Origin: Notospermus geniculatus | Taxonomy: Eukaryota; Nemertea; Pilidiophora; Heteronemertea; Lineidae | Reading direction: 5' to 3' | Length of the DNA stretch: 64,000 nucleotides | Assembly (NCBI GenBank): GCA_002633025.1 | Contig: NMRB01001107.1 | Location: forward strand, 143,878 to 207,877 | In this document: positions 21,373-32,280 of the stretch, one piece after another | How positions within the stretch are numbered: the first letter of the stretch is position 1 | Layout: the number at the start of each line of letters is the position of its first letter | The notes under the pieces: model-generated | What the model was told of the DNA's origin: nothing | Database searches by the model: none | The model's input: only the letters and a program-made list of their open reading frames with translations | Made by a program: the position numbers and the translations under genes

Positions 21373-23823
21373 AACTTGGCATATTTCGACTAATCACCCC
21401 AGAGGGGCAGCCTTATCAGTGCAGGGACAGGAATCACTAAACGCCTCATTAGAAGTTCGGCAGCACCAATCTGCATACAGAAGAGAGACCGTGTTACAGT
21501 GTGGTATTAGCGACGTCCATACCTTTAGATGCAATTATACAAAGGATAACCTGGATTAAGAGATTACTGAAGTGTCCAGAGATATCTGAGCAAAATGAGA
21601 TACAGAGATATATAAAGGTAATTACACTTTTATCCTGTATGGCATCGCCAAAAGAGGGCGTTCTCAAACAAGCTGGATGCCACAGGAGCCTGACCACAAT
21701 GCACCATGAAAGAGAAGTTAGCCACCACAAAATGAGTGAAGAAGACACCAGAAAAAACATCTCCGGCTCTCATTGTCACAATCAACATCCAACTAACCTT
21801 CACCGGGTAGTTTTTGAGATAAGTTAAAAATGAACAAGAAAAGACGTTTCCTTACCTCGATACAAGCTCTAGTTAATCCATGGATAATCCAGTTCTAGGG
21901 GATAATCTGAAAAGATGATGGAGGAAAGAATATGGTGCGGTACAGCTGCAGATGAGCGCTTGTCCCAATCTGATGACATCTGGACTTTCATTGGACACAT
22001 CAGCAACTATCACCTTTCAGGTTATGGGGAAGGGAAACGGTGGGGCTATAATCATTTACCCAGAGATGATACCTCGTGGTAGCCTGTGGTATTTTCTGGT
22101 AGCCTGTGGTATCTTAGTAGTAAGCTGGTACCTAATGGTAACCGGTATCGAATGGTGACTTGTGGTATCTTTTGCTAATCTATGGTAGTCACCAATGAGC
22201 GTCTGGTGATTTACATACGATGCCGTTCAAAATCCCGCGGCAGGAGTGATGTGAACTTGCAGGACACCTCAGCAGCAGCCAAAACAACCGAACTGCAGTC
22301 ACTGATGCAGCCAAATATCAGTAAACTGCAGCTATTCACGAGTGAAGGTATACATCACCACACGACATCGACGGCAATGACCAATTATTGGCTAAGCAAT
22401 CACATATCAAACGTAAAGAACTATAAATCACCAAGGCGATATAATCAGATGTCAGGTTTTTTAAGTTAGCGCAGCAAGAGATCTAATGAAGCATCAGAAA
22501 TCATTGACCCAACAATTTAGTGAGAAAAATGGATTGGGAGACCAAATCAATGGAGGCAGGAAAACCAGACAGAGCGATCAGATTGTGGGAAGGTTTTAAG
22601 AAGCTGTACGTACAAGACAAAACTATGCAGACATACCAAGGCGTCCTTATAGGGGAGGTTACTCAGATAAACCTCAGACTTCAAACAATTCCACCATCTC
22701 ACAAACAAAAAGTCCACAACTCACCTATTGACGAGTGTAACGTCAGCAGACCGCTGGTCATCCATCTGAGGACAGACTCGAAGCCAATCAGAGGAGAATC
22801 TCCTAAACTCTGATACCATCAACACACACAGAAAGAGGATAATATAATTTCCGTTCCCGAAGAGTGTAAATAGTGACGAGTGATCGAGTAATATCCCTCT
22901 CGTATCAAAAGTGGTTAAAGTTACACTCTGATCCGACTAACACGAACCACAGTATATCCGACCTATTGATCCAATAGAAAACACAGGAGAAACGCTAACT
23001 TCTCTTCTAACAAATTAGCCACGTGAGACCGAGTGAACGTCGATCAGAGAACTGGTCATAATGATACATGTCTTTCCTATCAAGTCGTCATTGTTGACTA
23101 TTTAACATGACTTTGTCGACAATTAGCAAGATGACATGTACAAAGGATCATATCTGACTTGATTAGAAGAAACACAATTCCTTCTTCTTCTGTTGTGTTG
23201 TTTGTACTCTCGATGTTAAAACAAAGTCTGACAAGTCAAATGTTGGGAAGACATCTCAAGCTGACAGGTGGAAGTGACGTGAGTATCAGAACACAGTTTC
23301 AATACGAAAGAGACTTGGTGATCCATTCGTGACAGATATCATCACTTCCATTGACGCTGACTCGGTGGATAAGGGGAACCCTAGCTGTCGAAAGAAGAAC
23401 TACACCACCTGCCATCTGTACGTTGGTAGCAATGATGGTCACTTCAGGAAAGTAAGGGGAACTTTCCGAAATCGCGCATGCCACGGCGGCGGGCATGTTT
23501 TCACCTAAAATGCCCCAAAACTTGGAACGCGCCGAATAAATTTTAAAATCGCGCCTTTCGCCTCTAGATAATTGTACGTGGCAGACTCGGTGAAAGTTTA
23601 AGGTTGGTACGATTAGCGGTTTTCTCGGATCCGTTCACCAAAAAATTGATGGAGAAACCCTGAGAAATCAATATGACGTCCACACCTCCGTGAGTGTGTG
23701 GAGGTCATAATTATTAGGGGAACGTTCCTAACCAAGATGATCCTCAGGGCAGGGCCGGGGGGGGGTGGTAGACGAAGGCAAACAAGAGGTAGTCGGATCA
23801 CTCAACCTATTTTGTCCAGATAT
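21373..23823. other. Non-coding stretch with a degenerate minisatellite
   Basis: No supported gene. A short degenerate repeat lies at 22076-22190. Open frames of about 95-108 codons (21501-21827, 22182-22469, 22520-22813) show no recognised family or splice structure. Confidence 0.4.
22076..22190. repeat. Degenerate minisatellite (GGTAGCCTGTGGTAT)
   Basis: Variants such as GGTAGCCTGTGGTATTTTCT, GGTAACCGGTATCGAATGGT and GACTTGTGGTATCTTTT follow one another at about 20-bp spacing. Confidence 0.55.
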
Positions 23824-23972
23824 TAGGGAGTTTAAGAAATCAAACGATAAACGTTAACTTTACGACAACGTTATTTTTTGTACCGAAAATGCAATAATCT
23901 GGTGAATTCGCAGTATGAAAAATAACGTTGTCGTATAGTTAACGTTTATCGTTTGATTTCTTAAACTCCCTA
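23824..23972. mobile_element. Foldback MITE, family 2 copy A (TA-flanked)
   Basis: TA-GGGAGTTTAAGAAATC starts an almost perfect inverted repeat of about 55 bp per arm, including ACGATAAACGTTAAC and ACGACAACGTTATTTTT. It ends ...CTTAAACTCCC-TA. The loop is about 40 bp. Two further copies (59394 and 61512) carry the loop in the opposite orientation. Confidence 0.9.
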
Positions 23973-24756
23973 TTTAGATCAGAAACGGACGGTTGATGCT
24001 GACAGGAAGTGCTCTCTTTATAGACCTGAATCGCCCTAACATTTGTCATTGATCACTGATGGTGGCACATTTTCTTAATCTTAATGAGATTTCTCTTCCG
24101 TTTTCTATTTGAAGGAAAGATGTCTTTAGCCTTCAAAGAGTTACAAAGATAACAGTCAGTGTGCTTGCCGCCTCCTGGAGCGTCAACAAAAACATTTTCT
24201 TTGAGATACGATCCAAACAGGAAGGTTCTCTTTTTGGAAACAGACTATAGAACTAAAGATGGAATGCGGCAGATGTAATGTAATCCACTGACACTGACAG
24301 TGACAGGGTAGAATTAGTAAGATTTAATTCAAGAAATACGATGATCTTATCATGTGACATGTCAGCAATCAGAAAGATCAGATGTCTTTTGAAGACTTCT
24401 GAAAAGACTAAGTATGTGGTTAGTGGAGAATGAAAGAAGGTCTGAACTGATCTTGTTTGAAGTATTGAAGCCAGGGCCAAGAGGCAAACAGAGCATAAGG
24501 GCCTCTGTCGGCAATACTAGTCAAGGCATTGCTATGCAGGAGGAAACCAGACCAGCTTTAAGAACGTGTGTGCTGTCTTCAAGTTTTGCCCAGTCTACGA
24601 AAGCTGATGGCCTCTATTCCATAGAATGGCGTCGCTCTTTTTGAAACCGTCTTCATCCTTAAAGTCAGGTTCTTTGTTTCCTTTTTGGATGCATGTTTTC
24701 CACCTCAATAACTAAAGGTCAACCATCGTCATCACGTGATGAGTTTGATACGAAAT

Positions 24757-24957
24757 CACGTTTAAAGCGAATCGAAAGCGAAAAAATTTGATTTAGAAAT
24801 AGAATTTGAAAGGGGACGAATTTTCAGGAAAAAATGTAAACAAACTTCTCCAGAATGTCAACAAAGAAATTTTCGTGCATTTTGATTGGCTGAATTTTGT
24901 GTTTACAAACACCAGCCAAATGTAAACAAAATCCGCTATCGATTCGCTTTAAACGGA
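24757..24957. repeat. Foldback of about 200 bp
   Basis: The left arm GTTTAAAGCGAATCGAAAGCG pairs imperfectly with CGCTATCGATTCGCTTTAAAC at the right. The central part holds further self-complementary TGTAAACAAA/TTTGTGTTTACA stretches. Arms are only about 22 bp, so support is modest. Confidence 0.5.
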
Positions 24958-25980
24958 TAAAACAACGGACTCATTTGCAAGATATCACCAAATATTGGTA
25001 TAGGCCCTACATGTATGTTTTCATGATATTAGCTTGTAACTGAGAACTTAGATCTTTCATGATGACAAACAAATCCCTGACTGAATGTTCAACAAGCTCG
25101 TCATAGAAAATTAGCCTCATTTGTCATGTTTGTGAAGTTTTCTATGTTAGCATTTGAAAGAAGTCATCTCTCTCTGAAGGCTGGAGTTCTAAGTACAGAG
25201 AATTAACATGAGAATTAGTCTGATTGGTTCAATATCATATGATGCTTCCTCCTGTATCAGAGAAGCTGAAACCAGCATCCGATAGTAAGCCGAGAATCTG
25301 GTTTGCCTCGTTGGTGATGCATGGCGGGAAATATCCAGAGCATGACTGATCTGGCGGGAAAAGGAGATAGATTCCTCGGCCGATGGGACGTATTATATCA
25401 CAACCGATCAGTGAGGAAATCAAGACGTCCCATACATGTATACTCTATCCTTGAGATCTGTGCAGAGCGATTGTAAACTCGTTTTTCATCCCCAGGGTGA
25501 GGACAAGGGAGCCAATCAGAGAAGAGAGAAAGTTCCCAATGAATATCCAAGTTGACATTGTTGATGACCTTGACGTATTGGTTTTCCCAAGGCTTGTTCA
25601 GTGACAAGAGCTGCCATCACTTTTCAGAGGGTGAAAATGGATGAACAAACTTCATCAAGGCTGAAATCACAGGTATTCAAATTCCTACGAGTAGGAAACT
25701 CGCCCTGCATTGAAAAATGGTTCCTTGTTGAACAAGGCTAATCATAACAAGAAGGCATGATTGATTCAATGATACAGATTTCCTTAAGAAAGGAACAGAT
25801 TGCAATGTGATTGGATTAAGAACGAAGCAGTCCTGCAGTGAATATTGAAGAGAATTTAATACGTTTATCTGCAAGTCATCACACCCAGCATCTTGAATCG
25901 AATTGAAAGTTTAAGAGGAGATAATGTGATGAAAAATAGGTTGTAGGAGATGAATTTCCAGATCAGTAGAGACCACTGTC

Positions 25981-26042
25981 AGAGCCGCGCAGTGGGGTAT
26001 TATCAAATCTAAGTAGATTGCGGGCTCGATTCCCAGCTATGC
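25981..26042 (+). mobile_element. tRNA-like SINE head (possible)
   Basis: GCGCAGTGGGGTA resembles a tRNA A box, and GGGCTCGATTCCCAG, about 30 bases further, resembles a B box with a short GGG/CCC stem. No complete cloverleaf or acceptor stem is present. Confidence 0.4.
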
Positions 26043-26253
26043 CACAGAAATACTTGGACCATGTTTTAATGATAGACAGTTAGCAGGTCAGTGCAGCCCA
26101 AGAGAGTAGTACGTGTAACTGTTCATGCAAGATAAATATTTTTCATAAGCATAGTGGTTAGTAATATTAGGCTTGTTCCTCCTCTCTGGTGTCTACTGCT
26201 ACAATGACACTTATTACTGGAATCAATTTACTAGACAGACCTCATACGATCAA

Positions 26254-26331
26254 AATCTACCGCTCTATTATAGGTATCAATCTACCGCTCTATTATAAGT
26301 ATCATTTCTACCGCTCTATAAGTATCATTTT
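26254..26331. repeat. Short tandem repeat (CTACCGCTCTATTATA)
   Basis: Three units of about 27 bp built on TCTACCGCTCTATTATAAGT, the last one shortened. Confidence 0.7.
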
Positions 26332-26852
26332 AAGAAACATTCATCTGGATGGACATTCGATTACAGAATTTACCAGAGTTGGCCATGCATGTCCCACAAG
26401 TAAACTGTCAGCTGTCACAATGTTTGAAATACCTCAAACGATTTGTCATTAGGCAAATCTAAGAAGAACATAGCTTTTGTCTTCATCTTAAACGTCACAC
26501 AACAAAGGCAATGCAGCCTCAGCATCAACAAAATACATCAGACGGCAGAGTAAAGGATGAACGCCCACCGTCAGAGAAGTCAACATCCGATGAGAAAATA
26601 AGCATCTGATAGTATAAGAAGATCGGTAACCACGTGACTCTGATCTACCAAACATAACATCACAAAAACGGCGCATCTCATCCGATTTTTTCCCAACTAA
26701 TCAAACTCATATGATATCTGGCTGCAACATGCCTTATTTTTTATGCCAAGGCACGTTCTGATGAATTGCTTGGGTAATCCTTGTCACGGTGACTTTTATA
26801 AGTAGTGGACGAGATTTTTTCTTGACGTTATTTCACGGCTCTCGTTATGTCT

Positions 26853-26959
26853 GTGTATGCTCTGACCATGTACGGCTGTATATGCCCTGACTGTGTACGG
26901 CTGTACATGCTCTGACCATGCACGGCTGTATATGCCCTGACTGTGTACGTCTGTACATG
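26853..26959. repeat. Minisatellite, about 25-bp unit, 4 copies
   Basis: Alternating TGCTCTGACCATGTACGGC and TGCCCTGACTGTGTACGGC units form a higher-order pair repeat. Confidence 0.75.
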
Positions 26960-28570
26960 ATCAAAGTTTTACTTATACAGTAATGACGTATGTCACATAA
27001 TTATGAACCACAAGAGTTGTTTCTAGTCTTACATCTGCAAGCGACACACATCAGCATTCAAATGTCAAAGATTAACTTTCTATTTTGTTCGGAGTTACAA
27101 TCCCAGCGTCACACTTGGTTGATTCTGATATCCGTGTAACTCAAACCGGAAAATTCACAGTCGATGGGTGCATCTGACAGCGTTATACGCCCCCATAGGT
27201 TTGATATGTTAGCTGTCGATTTCAAGGTTGTGTCAGTTGTACATGACATATGGCTGACCAATCAAAATCTACTTGGTGAATTGTTCAGCCAAGATTCTGC
27301 AACCCGTAGATCTATCTTCAAAATATCAACAAATGAGGTCAGTTCAAGTCTGAGCAGCGATTTAGTAACATTGACGGAAATCTATGAAACAGAGCAAGGA
27401 CAGGTTCCTCACTGACGTCATAACGGTCACGTGATTGCAAAGAATCGGCCATGTTGTTGGGGTCAAGTTGCTGGCGACGAGATATCATGACATTTTGACG
27501 TCAGGATCTGTGTGTTGACGGTGTGTTCATGCCGTGACGTCGCTTGAAATTTTGACGCCCAACATGGCGGTATCGTGTCGTCATGGAAATGTGACGTCAC
27601 GTGAAGAACCTAACACGAATGTTGACTGCAACAACAGATCCTCCACCTCCCCCGGTGTTTCAGGGAAAACGTTTTTCCGCAGCTTCCCATTGACAAAATA
27701 TTGAAATCTACACAGCCCCGGATGGTGAATCAAGCAATCAATATTGATAGCTTGCTGGAAATAAACTCACACATCAATGGACCAATTGAATTTTGAACAT
27801 GGACTTCGCCAAGAAACCAAGCGTGAATTTCTGACGGATACAGATAGACATGATTTACGCAATCACAACTTCGCCAGGGAGCATTTTTATTGAGATTACA
27901 TGCACAATCATCGGCGGGGATCCCAGGAGAACAGTTAATGGTCATTTGTCATTTAAGATGAAATATGCTGCATGGTTTTGTATGCGGATCTGGTTTATGG
28001 TAAACTCTGGAGGTGTTTGGACTCAACTCGGAAAGATTCTCCAGCGGCAAGTTGAGGAGTTTACTGCAGAACAGAAGACATGGAAGAAGGGGAGGACTGG
28101 AAGTTCACAGGAGCAGAAAATACGTCCTAACCACAACCTCTTCACAGCGACAGGGCTACCCCGCCATCGTGGGCAGATTTTAATCCCATTCTTATTAGAG
28201 GTATCTGTCATCTGCATTCTTATCAAGGTAGCAGAACCCAGTTCTTATAGCAAATATCTGTTCCTAAATATTCGATTCTGAACGTCAGCAGCCTGAACGT
28301 ACGTCTGGAATACAATTGGAGCTTTGCCCAGGTCTTCATATTATGTATTCATAACTCATGAACATGATAAAAGGATTAAGTTCCTATTGAATAAAGACAT
28401 AGAGCAACACTGCAAGTTTGTCTGGAGACCTCCAGTTTGGACTGATAATATCCAGTGAAGCCAAGAGCTTGAGATTGAAGAAACACCAAAGGAGAAGTGT
28501 CTGCCCAAGAGGACTCTGACAGATCGACAGGCCATGGAGAGAGCTGGGCGGTAACTGACCAGGGTTACCA
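26960..28570. other. Non-coding stretch holding one family 5 MITE
   Basis: The CRE-rich element at 27402-27612 is the only recognised structure. Open frames at 27164-27415 and 27850-28281 on the plus strand lack support. Confidence 0.4.
27402..27612. mobile_element. CRE-rich foldback MITE, family 5 copy C
   Basis: The left end AGGTTCCTCACTGACGTCA pairs with TGACGTCACGTGAAGAACCT at the right. The middle shares GTGTTGACGGTGTGTTCATG and CCGTGACGTCGCTTGA with the copy at 7342. Both arms carry a full TGACGTCA. Confidence 0.82.
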
Positions 28571-28673
28571 TAGACTGGTTCCCGTCTTAGCCGCTGCACT
28601 CCCGCTGGCGCTCCCGTTCCGCTATATAAAGGAGCGCCAGCAGTGTGGAGCGGCAACGACAGGAACCAGTCTA
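28571..28673. mobile_element. 103-bp hairpin element with 9-bp target duplication
   Basis: Termini TAGACTGGTTCC and GGAACCAGTCTA continue into arms of about 40 bp (GCTGGCGCTCC / GGAGCGCCAGC). The direct repeat GGGTTACCA lies immediately outside on both sides (28562-28570 and 28674-28682). A 9-bp duplication is typical of Mutator-like transposons. The loop contains TATATAAA. Confidence 0.8.
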
Positions 28674-29563
28674 GGGTTACCATCTTTCACAGAGAGAAAA
28701 CTCTTTATCGGTGAAGTTATATTCTGCTAAGATCTTGGCCTGGGTCGCTCCTTTCCTGACTCCTCCGATTAAGGGGACACCATGGTGCTGGCATACATAC
28801 GTATGTCGCACCTTTCTCATCTTGACCTTTATCAAAAATAGATTTTTGCCTTTATGCAATGTAAGAAAGCAAGAAACCAATCGCTAGAGGTAACAGCAAA
28901 TGTGCCTTGAAATATGATGAGACAAAGATGCAAGATGGCTTTCAAAATAACTACATCCAGAGGGAATCTTAATCTTTTCCTTTATACCTCATCAATACAG
29001 TTTTGGCAACGTACCATGATACGGACTTGCCTCCCATGGATGCCACAATGAGTGGATAACAGCTAGTTGTTGTACTTGATGTTACATGAGAGATGCTAGA
29101 ATGGCAATTTATACAACGACTTAGTGTGATGTGGACCATGTAGCGAGATGCTGAGATGGGACCAGTGTCACAACCATCGATTATGGTGATGTGGGAGCTA
29201 AAAACCTTCAACAGTTGAGTAGAATTTTGAATTTCAAATCTGGCTATGAAAGGCAAGGTTGGTTGCTGGATGAAATTCATAATTTCCTGCTAACGTCAGA
29301 ACTGTGAGAGGAATCACCTCCTCAGAGCTGTCTAACTTTCTCAACCCCAAATCATGCATCATTTTCTTTCATTTTATACGTTTCCGATTGACGCCATTTC
29401 AACCAGCAATTTCATCAGCACGCTGCTGGTATGTTGACACAGTTATTGGAATGAGTGCTAATATTTCTTCATGTCATATACAGTCACTGTGCAGTCGTGT
29501 ACGGTGAAATGTATACGAAGCAAAGAGCCTGTCGGCCCATGGCACATAAATGTGAGAGCCTTT

Positions 29564-29955
29564 TAGAGGTTCTTCACGTGAAGTCACATTTCCATGGCGA
29601 CACGACGCCGTCAAAATGTCAAGCGACGTCTCGGCATGAACACAGGGTCAACACACAGATCCTGACATCAATATATCATGACGTGACAGTTCTGACGTCG
29701 TCACCGGCCATAGAGGCCTTGCAAATGACGTCACAAGCCGCCATGCTGGGGGGCACATACTGCAGAGGTGCAGCGAAATGTCCCAATGACGTTACGTCAA
29801 ACACTGGCGTCGCGCACTTCACGCAGGCCACGTCACGGTCAGCTCACACCTCTGCCCACTTGCCCCTCAGCATGGCCGCCAGGATGACGTCATTGCAAGG
29901 CCTCTATTTGATGGCAAACATGGCCGATTCATTGCAGTCACGGCACGGCTGTGCT
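29564..29955. mobile_element. CRE-rich foldback MITE, family 5 copy D, interrupted
   Basis: It starts TAGAGGTTCTTCACGTGA and continues CGTCAAAATGTCAAGCGACG and CATGAACACAGGGTCAACAC, matching the copy at 32097. It is split after TCACCGGCCA by another hairpin (29713-29904), then resumes with CAAACATGGCCGATTCATT. The right terminus has decayed. Confidence 0.75.
29713..29904. mobile_element. 192-bp CRE-bearing hairpin nested in another MITE
   Basis: Termini GAGGCCTTGCAAATGACGTCA and the inverse TGACGTCATTGCAAGGCCTC are flanked by TA on both sides. The inner arms GCCGCCATGCTG / CAGCATGGCCGCC also pair. The sequence on either side matches the continuous family 5 copy at 32097-32280, so the insertion point is known. 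Confidence 0.85.
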
Positions 29956-31650
29956 CGGGTCCACAACCTTGCGCAGCACGGCCTTGCTAGTTTATCATCA
30001 AAGTTCTTCTAGTAGCGGTTGGGACGTCGTCTTCAAGAAAATCTTAAAATCCTATCTTTGTGCTAATTTCACGAGATGGAATATTCAAGGTACAACATGG
30101 GTACACCTCCCAGAAGGATCAGCTTTAGACGGAGAATGAATATCCAAGACACAACTGTCTGCTGCCCTAACTGGAGTTGCCTTCACATACTCCAAGCTCT
30201 TGTAAACTGTAATGATGATCAGTCAGTGTGTGCTCAGACAGAAATAACGATTAGATGTCTTTGTGGAATCCTCAAAGGACTTTTGGTCACATCTGCTGCG
30301 GAGGAGGGAGATGTAGGAAGAGGCAGTGGAATAATAGCCAATATCATGTAATGAGTGTTAGGGACTCATTGTGGAGATCAGCAGGATTTAGTCTCAGTTG
30401 AATCACGCACTAACGACAGACAAAAAACACACCATGACAGACCAGGGGCCTCGGAACAAAACTACTTAGTATTCTGTGAAGAGTAGGCTACATATGTACT
30501 TTTTCGAGGGGTACACGACCATGAGTCGAACCGACAACACAGCTGTGATACGTGTCGATGTTTTCACTACACTACTCTGATATATCCCTTAATTAATCTA
30601 CAAATCATATCGAAACACAAATCTATATATTTCTGTAACCAGAGTATTGATCATTCTTTTTTTCCAAACTGAACACCAAACCCGATATCTTCCTTCCCTC
30701 GTTCCTTTCACATCAAACTCTATCAAATGCCAACACAAAGGAAATGAGACAATCTTTAAGATGCATCTTGGGAAATTAGATACCGTTGTTTTTTAAGTGT
30801 TAGTTTCAACAAAATTGGACGAGTCTGTAACTAGACGAGCTGGATAGGAATACAGCCCGGGGGATATAGCTATACAGCTAAACTGGGGACTGTACAAAGT
30901 ATGAGTTTACACAAGATTGGAATAAAGTCTGTGACTGGGTGATTAAGTGGTTTTATCGATGGATACCAGAACATATCAGAGGATGTAGGCTTTATGGATG
31001 ACATTACAGCAGTAATTAAAGTTACTAGAATATTCCGATTGGTGCAATATGAAGCCATTCAGTACGGACGAGCCAGAGGTCAAAACTGAGGAGTTAGTGA
31101 TCAACGGGTACAAAATTGTGTAAGCATGAAGTGTGTCTCAATCCAGCGAATCACTGAAGAGTTTACATGTAGACTAAGCATGCCACAAGTGCTCCAGCGA
31201 ATCACAGACGTGTTTACATACTGCACACGGCAAATTCCTGACGTCACCTCATCATGAATAGTGACTTATTCTCAGTAAATATTGTTGAGAGGATAGCACC
31301 GACTTAATTAATTTGGTGTTTGTTTGTTCATTAACAAATTGGCCATTAGCCAAGGAATGACGTACATCAATGAACTCATTGCTCCAAGCAGAGACAAAAA
31401 GACAGCATAATAAATCTATGGACAGGATTCTGTGGGAGAAACCCGTGTTTCTGCTGCACCTTATCACAGCTATATACTGTGGCCCTTCGCCTTCTATCGG
31501 CAGGATCTGTGGCCTACACAGTGTATAACACAAAGCCCATGCACGATAGGTTGTGCCTACCATCTATCTACAGATGCATGACAACTCTACAGCGGACTTG
31601 GGAGGACGAAAGGTCCAGTAGGCCTGCGTGTGAAGAATAGTTCTGAATTG

Positions 31651-31729
31651 CGGGACTGAGAATCGAACCCTCAGCCACAGTAGAGGTGACAGGTCTTGAT
31701 GTGTTTCACCACCCTGACTCGCCAGCCCG
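31651..31729 (-). mobile_element. tRNA-derived SINE head
   Basis: On the minus strand GGCGAGTCAGGGTGGTGAAA resembles the D-arm/A-box. About 40 bases later CTGAG-GGTTCGATT-CTCAG forms a perfect five-pair T arm with a B box. The acceptor arms do not pair, so this is a SINE remnant rather than a working tRNA. Confidence 0.55.
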
Positions 31730-32096
31730 TACATTTCATGGTGTTTGATCTTAATGAATCCCAAGGTTACACCTCGACCTGTCACTTTCCCACACTATGG
31801 ATCTCATCATTTTGGTCGATACTTTACCAGACTCTTGTCTACCATGATATCCTCGATCAATACCACTCTACCATAAACATCAACTTGTAAAAAGATGTCA
31901 TTTGAAACTATCTCCTCAACGGCAGCTGAGGCAGAAGGGATTAAAATACCAGCAGATGTTGCCTTAAGAAGTAAGTCTGGTCAAATCTGGAATCAGGTGC
32001 CTTATTTTGTCCGAGTATAGCTCAGTAGAACTTCCTTCACTCAGAGTTGGTGTCAGTCCGACCAATACTTCGCGGATATGCATTGTCATTAGCCTA

Positions 32097-32280
32097 AAGA
32101 AGTTCTTCATGTGACGTCAAAAGTCAAGCGACGTCATGGCATGAACACAGTGTCAACACACAGATCATGACGTCAAAATACCACGACGTGACATTTTGAC
32201 GTCATCACCGGCCATTTGACAGTCAACATGGCCGATTCTTTCAATCACGTGGCCGCTGTGACGTCATTGAAGAACCTCTG
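32097..32280. mobile_element. CRE-rich foldback MITE, family 5 copy E
   Basis: It lies between TA (32095) and TA (32281). The left end is AAGAAGTTCTTCATGTGACGTCA and the right end TGACGTCATTGAAGAACCTC. The interior holds GCAAGCGACGTCATGG-like and CATGACGTCAAAAT motifs. It is the cleanest uninterrupted member of the family and the reference for the nested insertion at 29713. Confidence 0.85.

Larger units (their letters stand above)
23973..26852. other. Non-coding stretch with small repeats
   Basis: Contains a weaker foldback (24757-24957), a tRNA-like SINE head (25981-26042) and a short tandem repeat (26254-26331). No supported exon. Confidence 0.4.
28674..31650. other. Non-coding stretch with nested MITEs
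   Basis: Apart from the nested elements at 29564-29955 I recognise nothing. The 185-codon plus-strand frame at 29455-30012 runs through those elements and is not taken as a gene. Confidence 0.4.

Noticed and set aside
29455-30012. 185-codon plus-strand frame
   Set aside because: It crosses two nested hairpin elements; CpG-rich MITE arms lack stops by composition.
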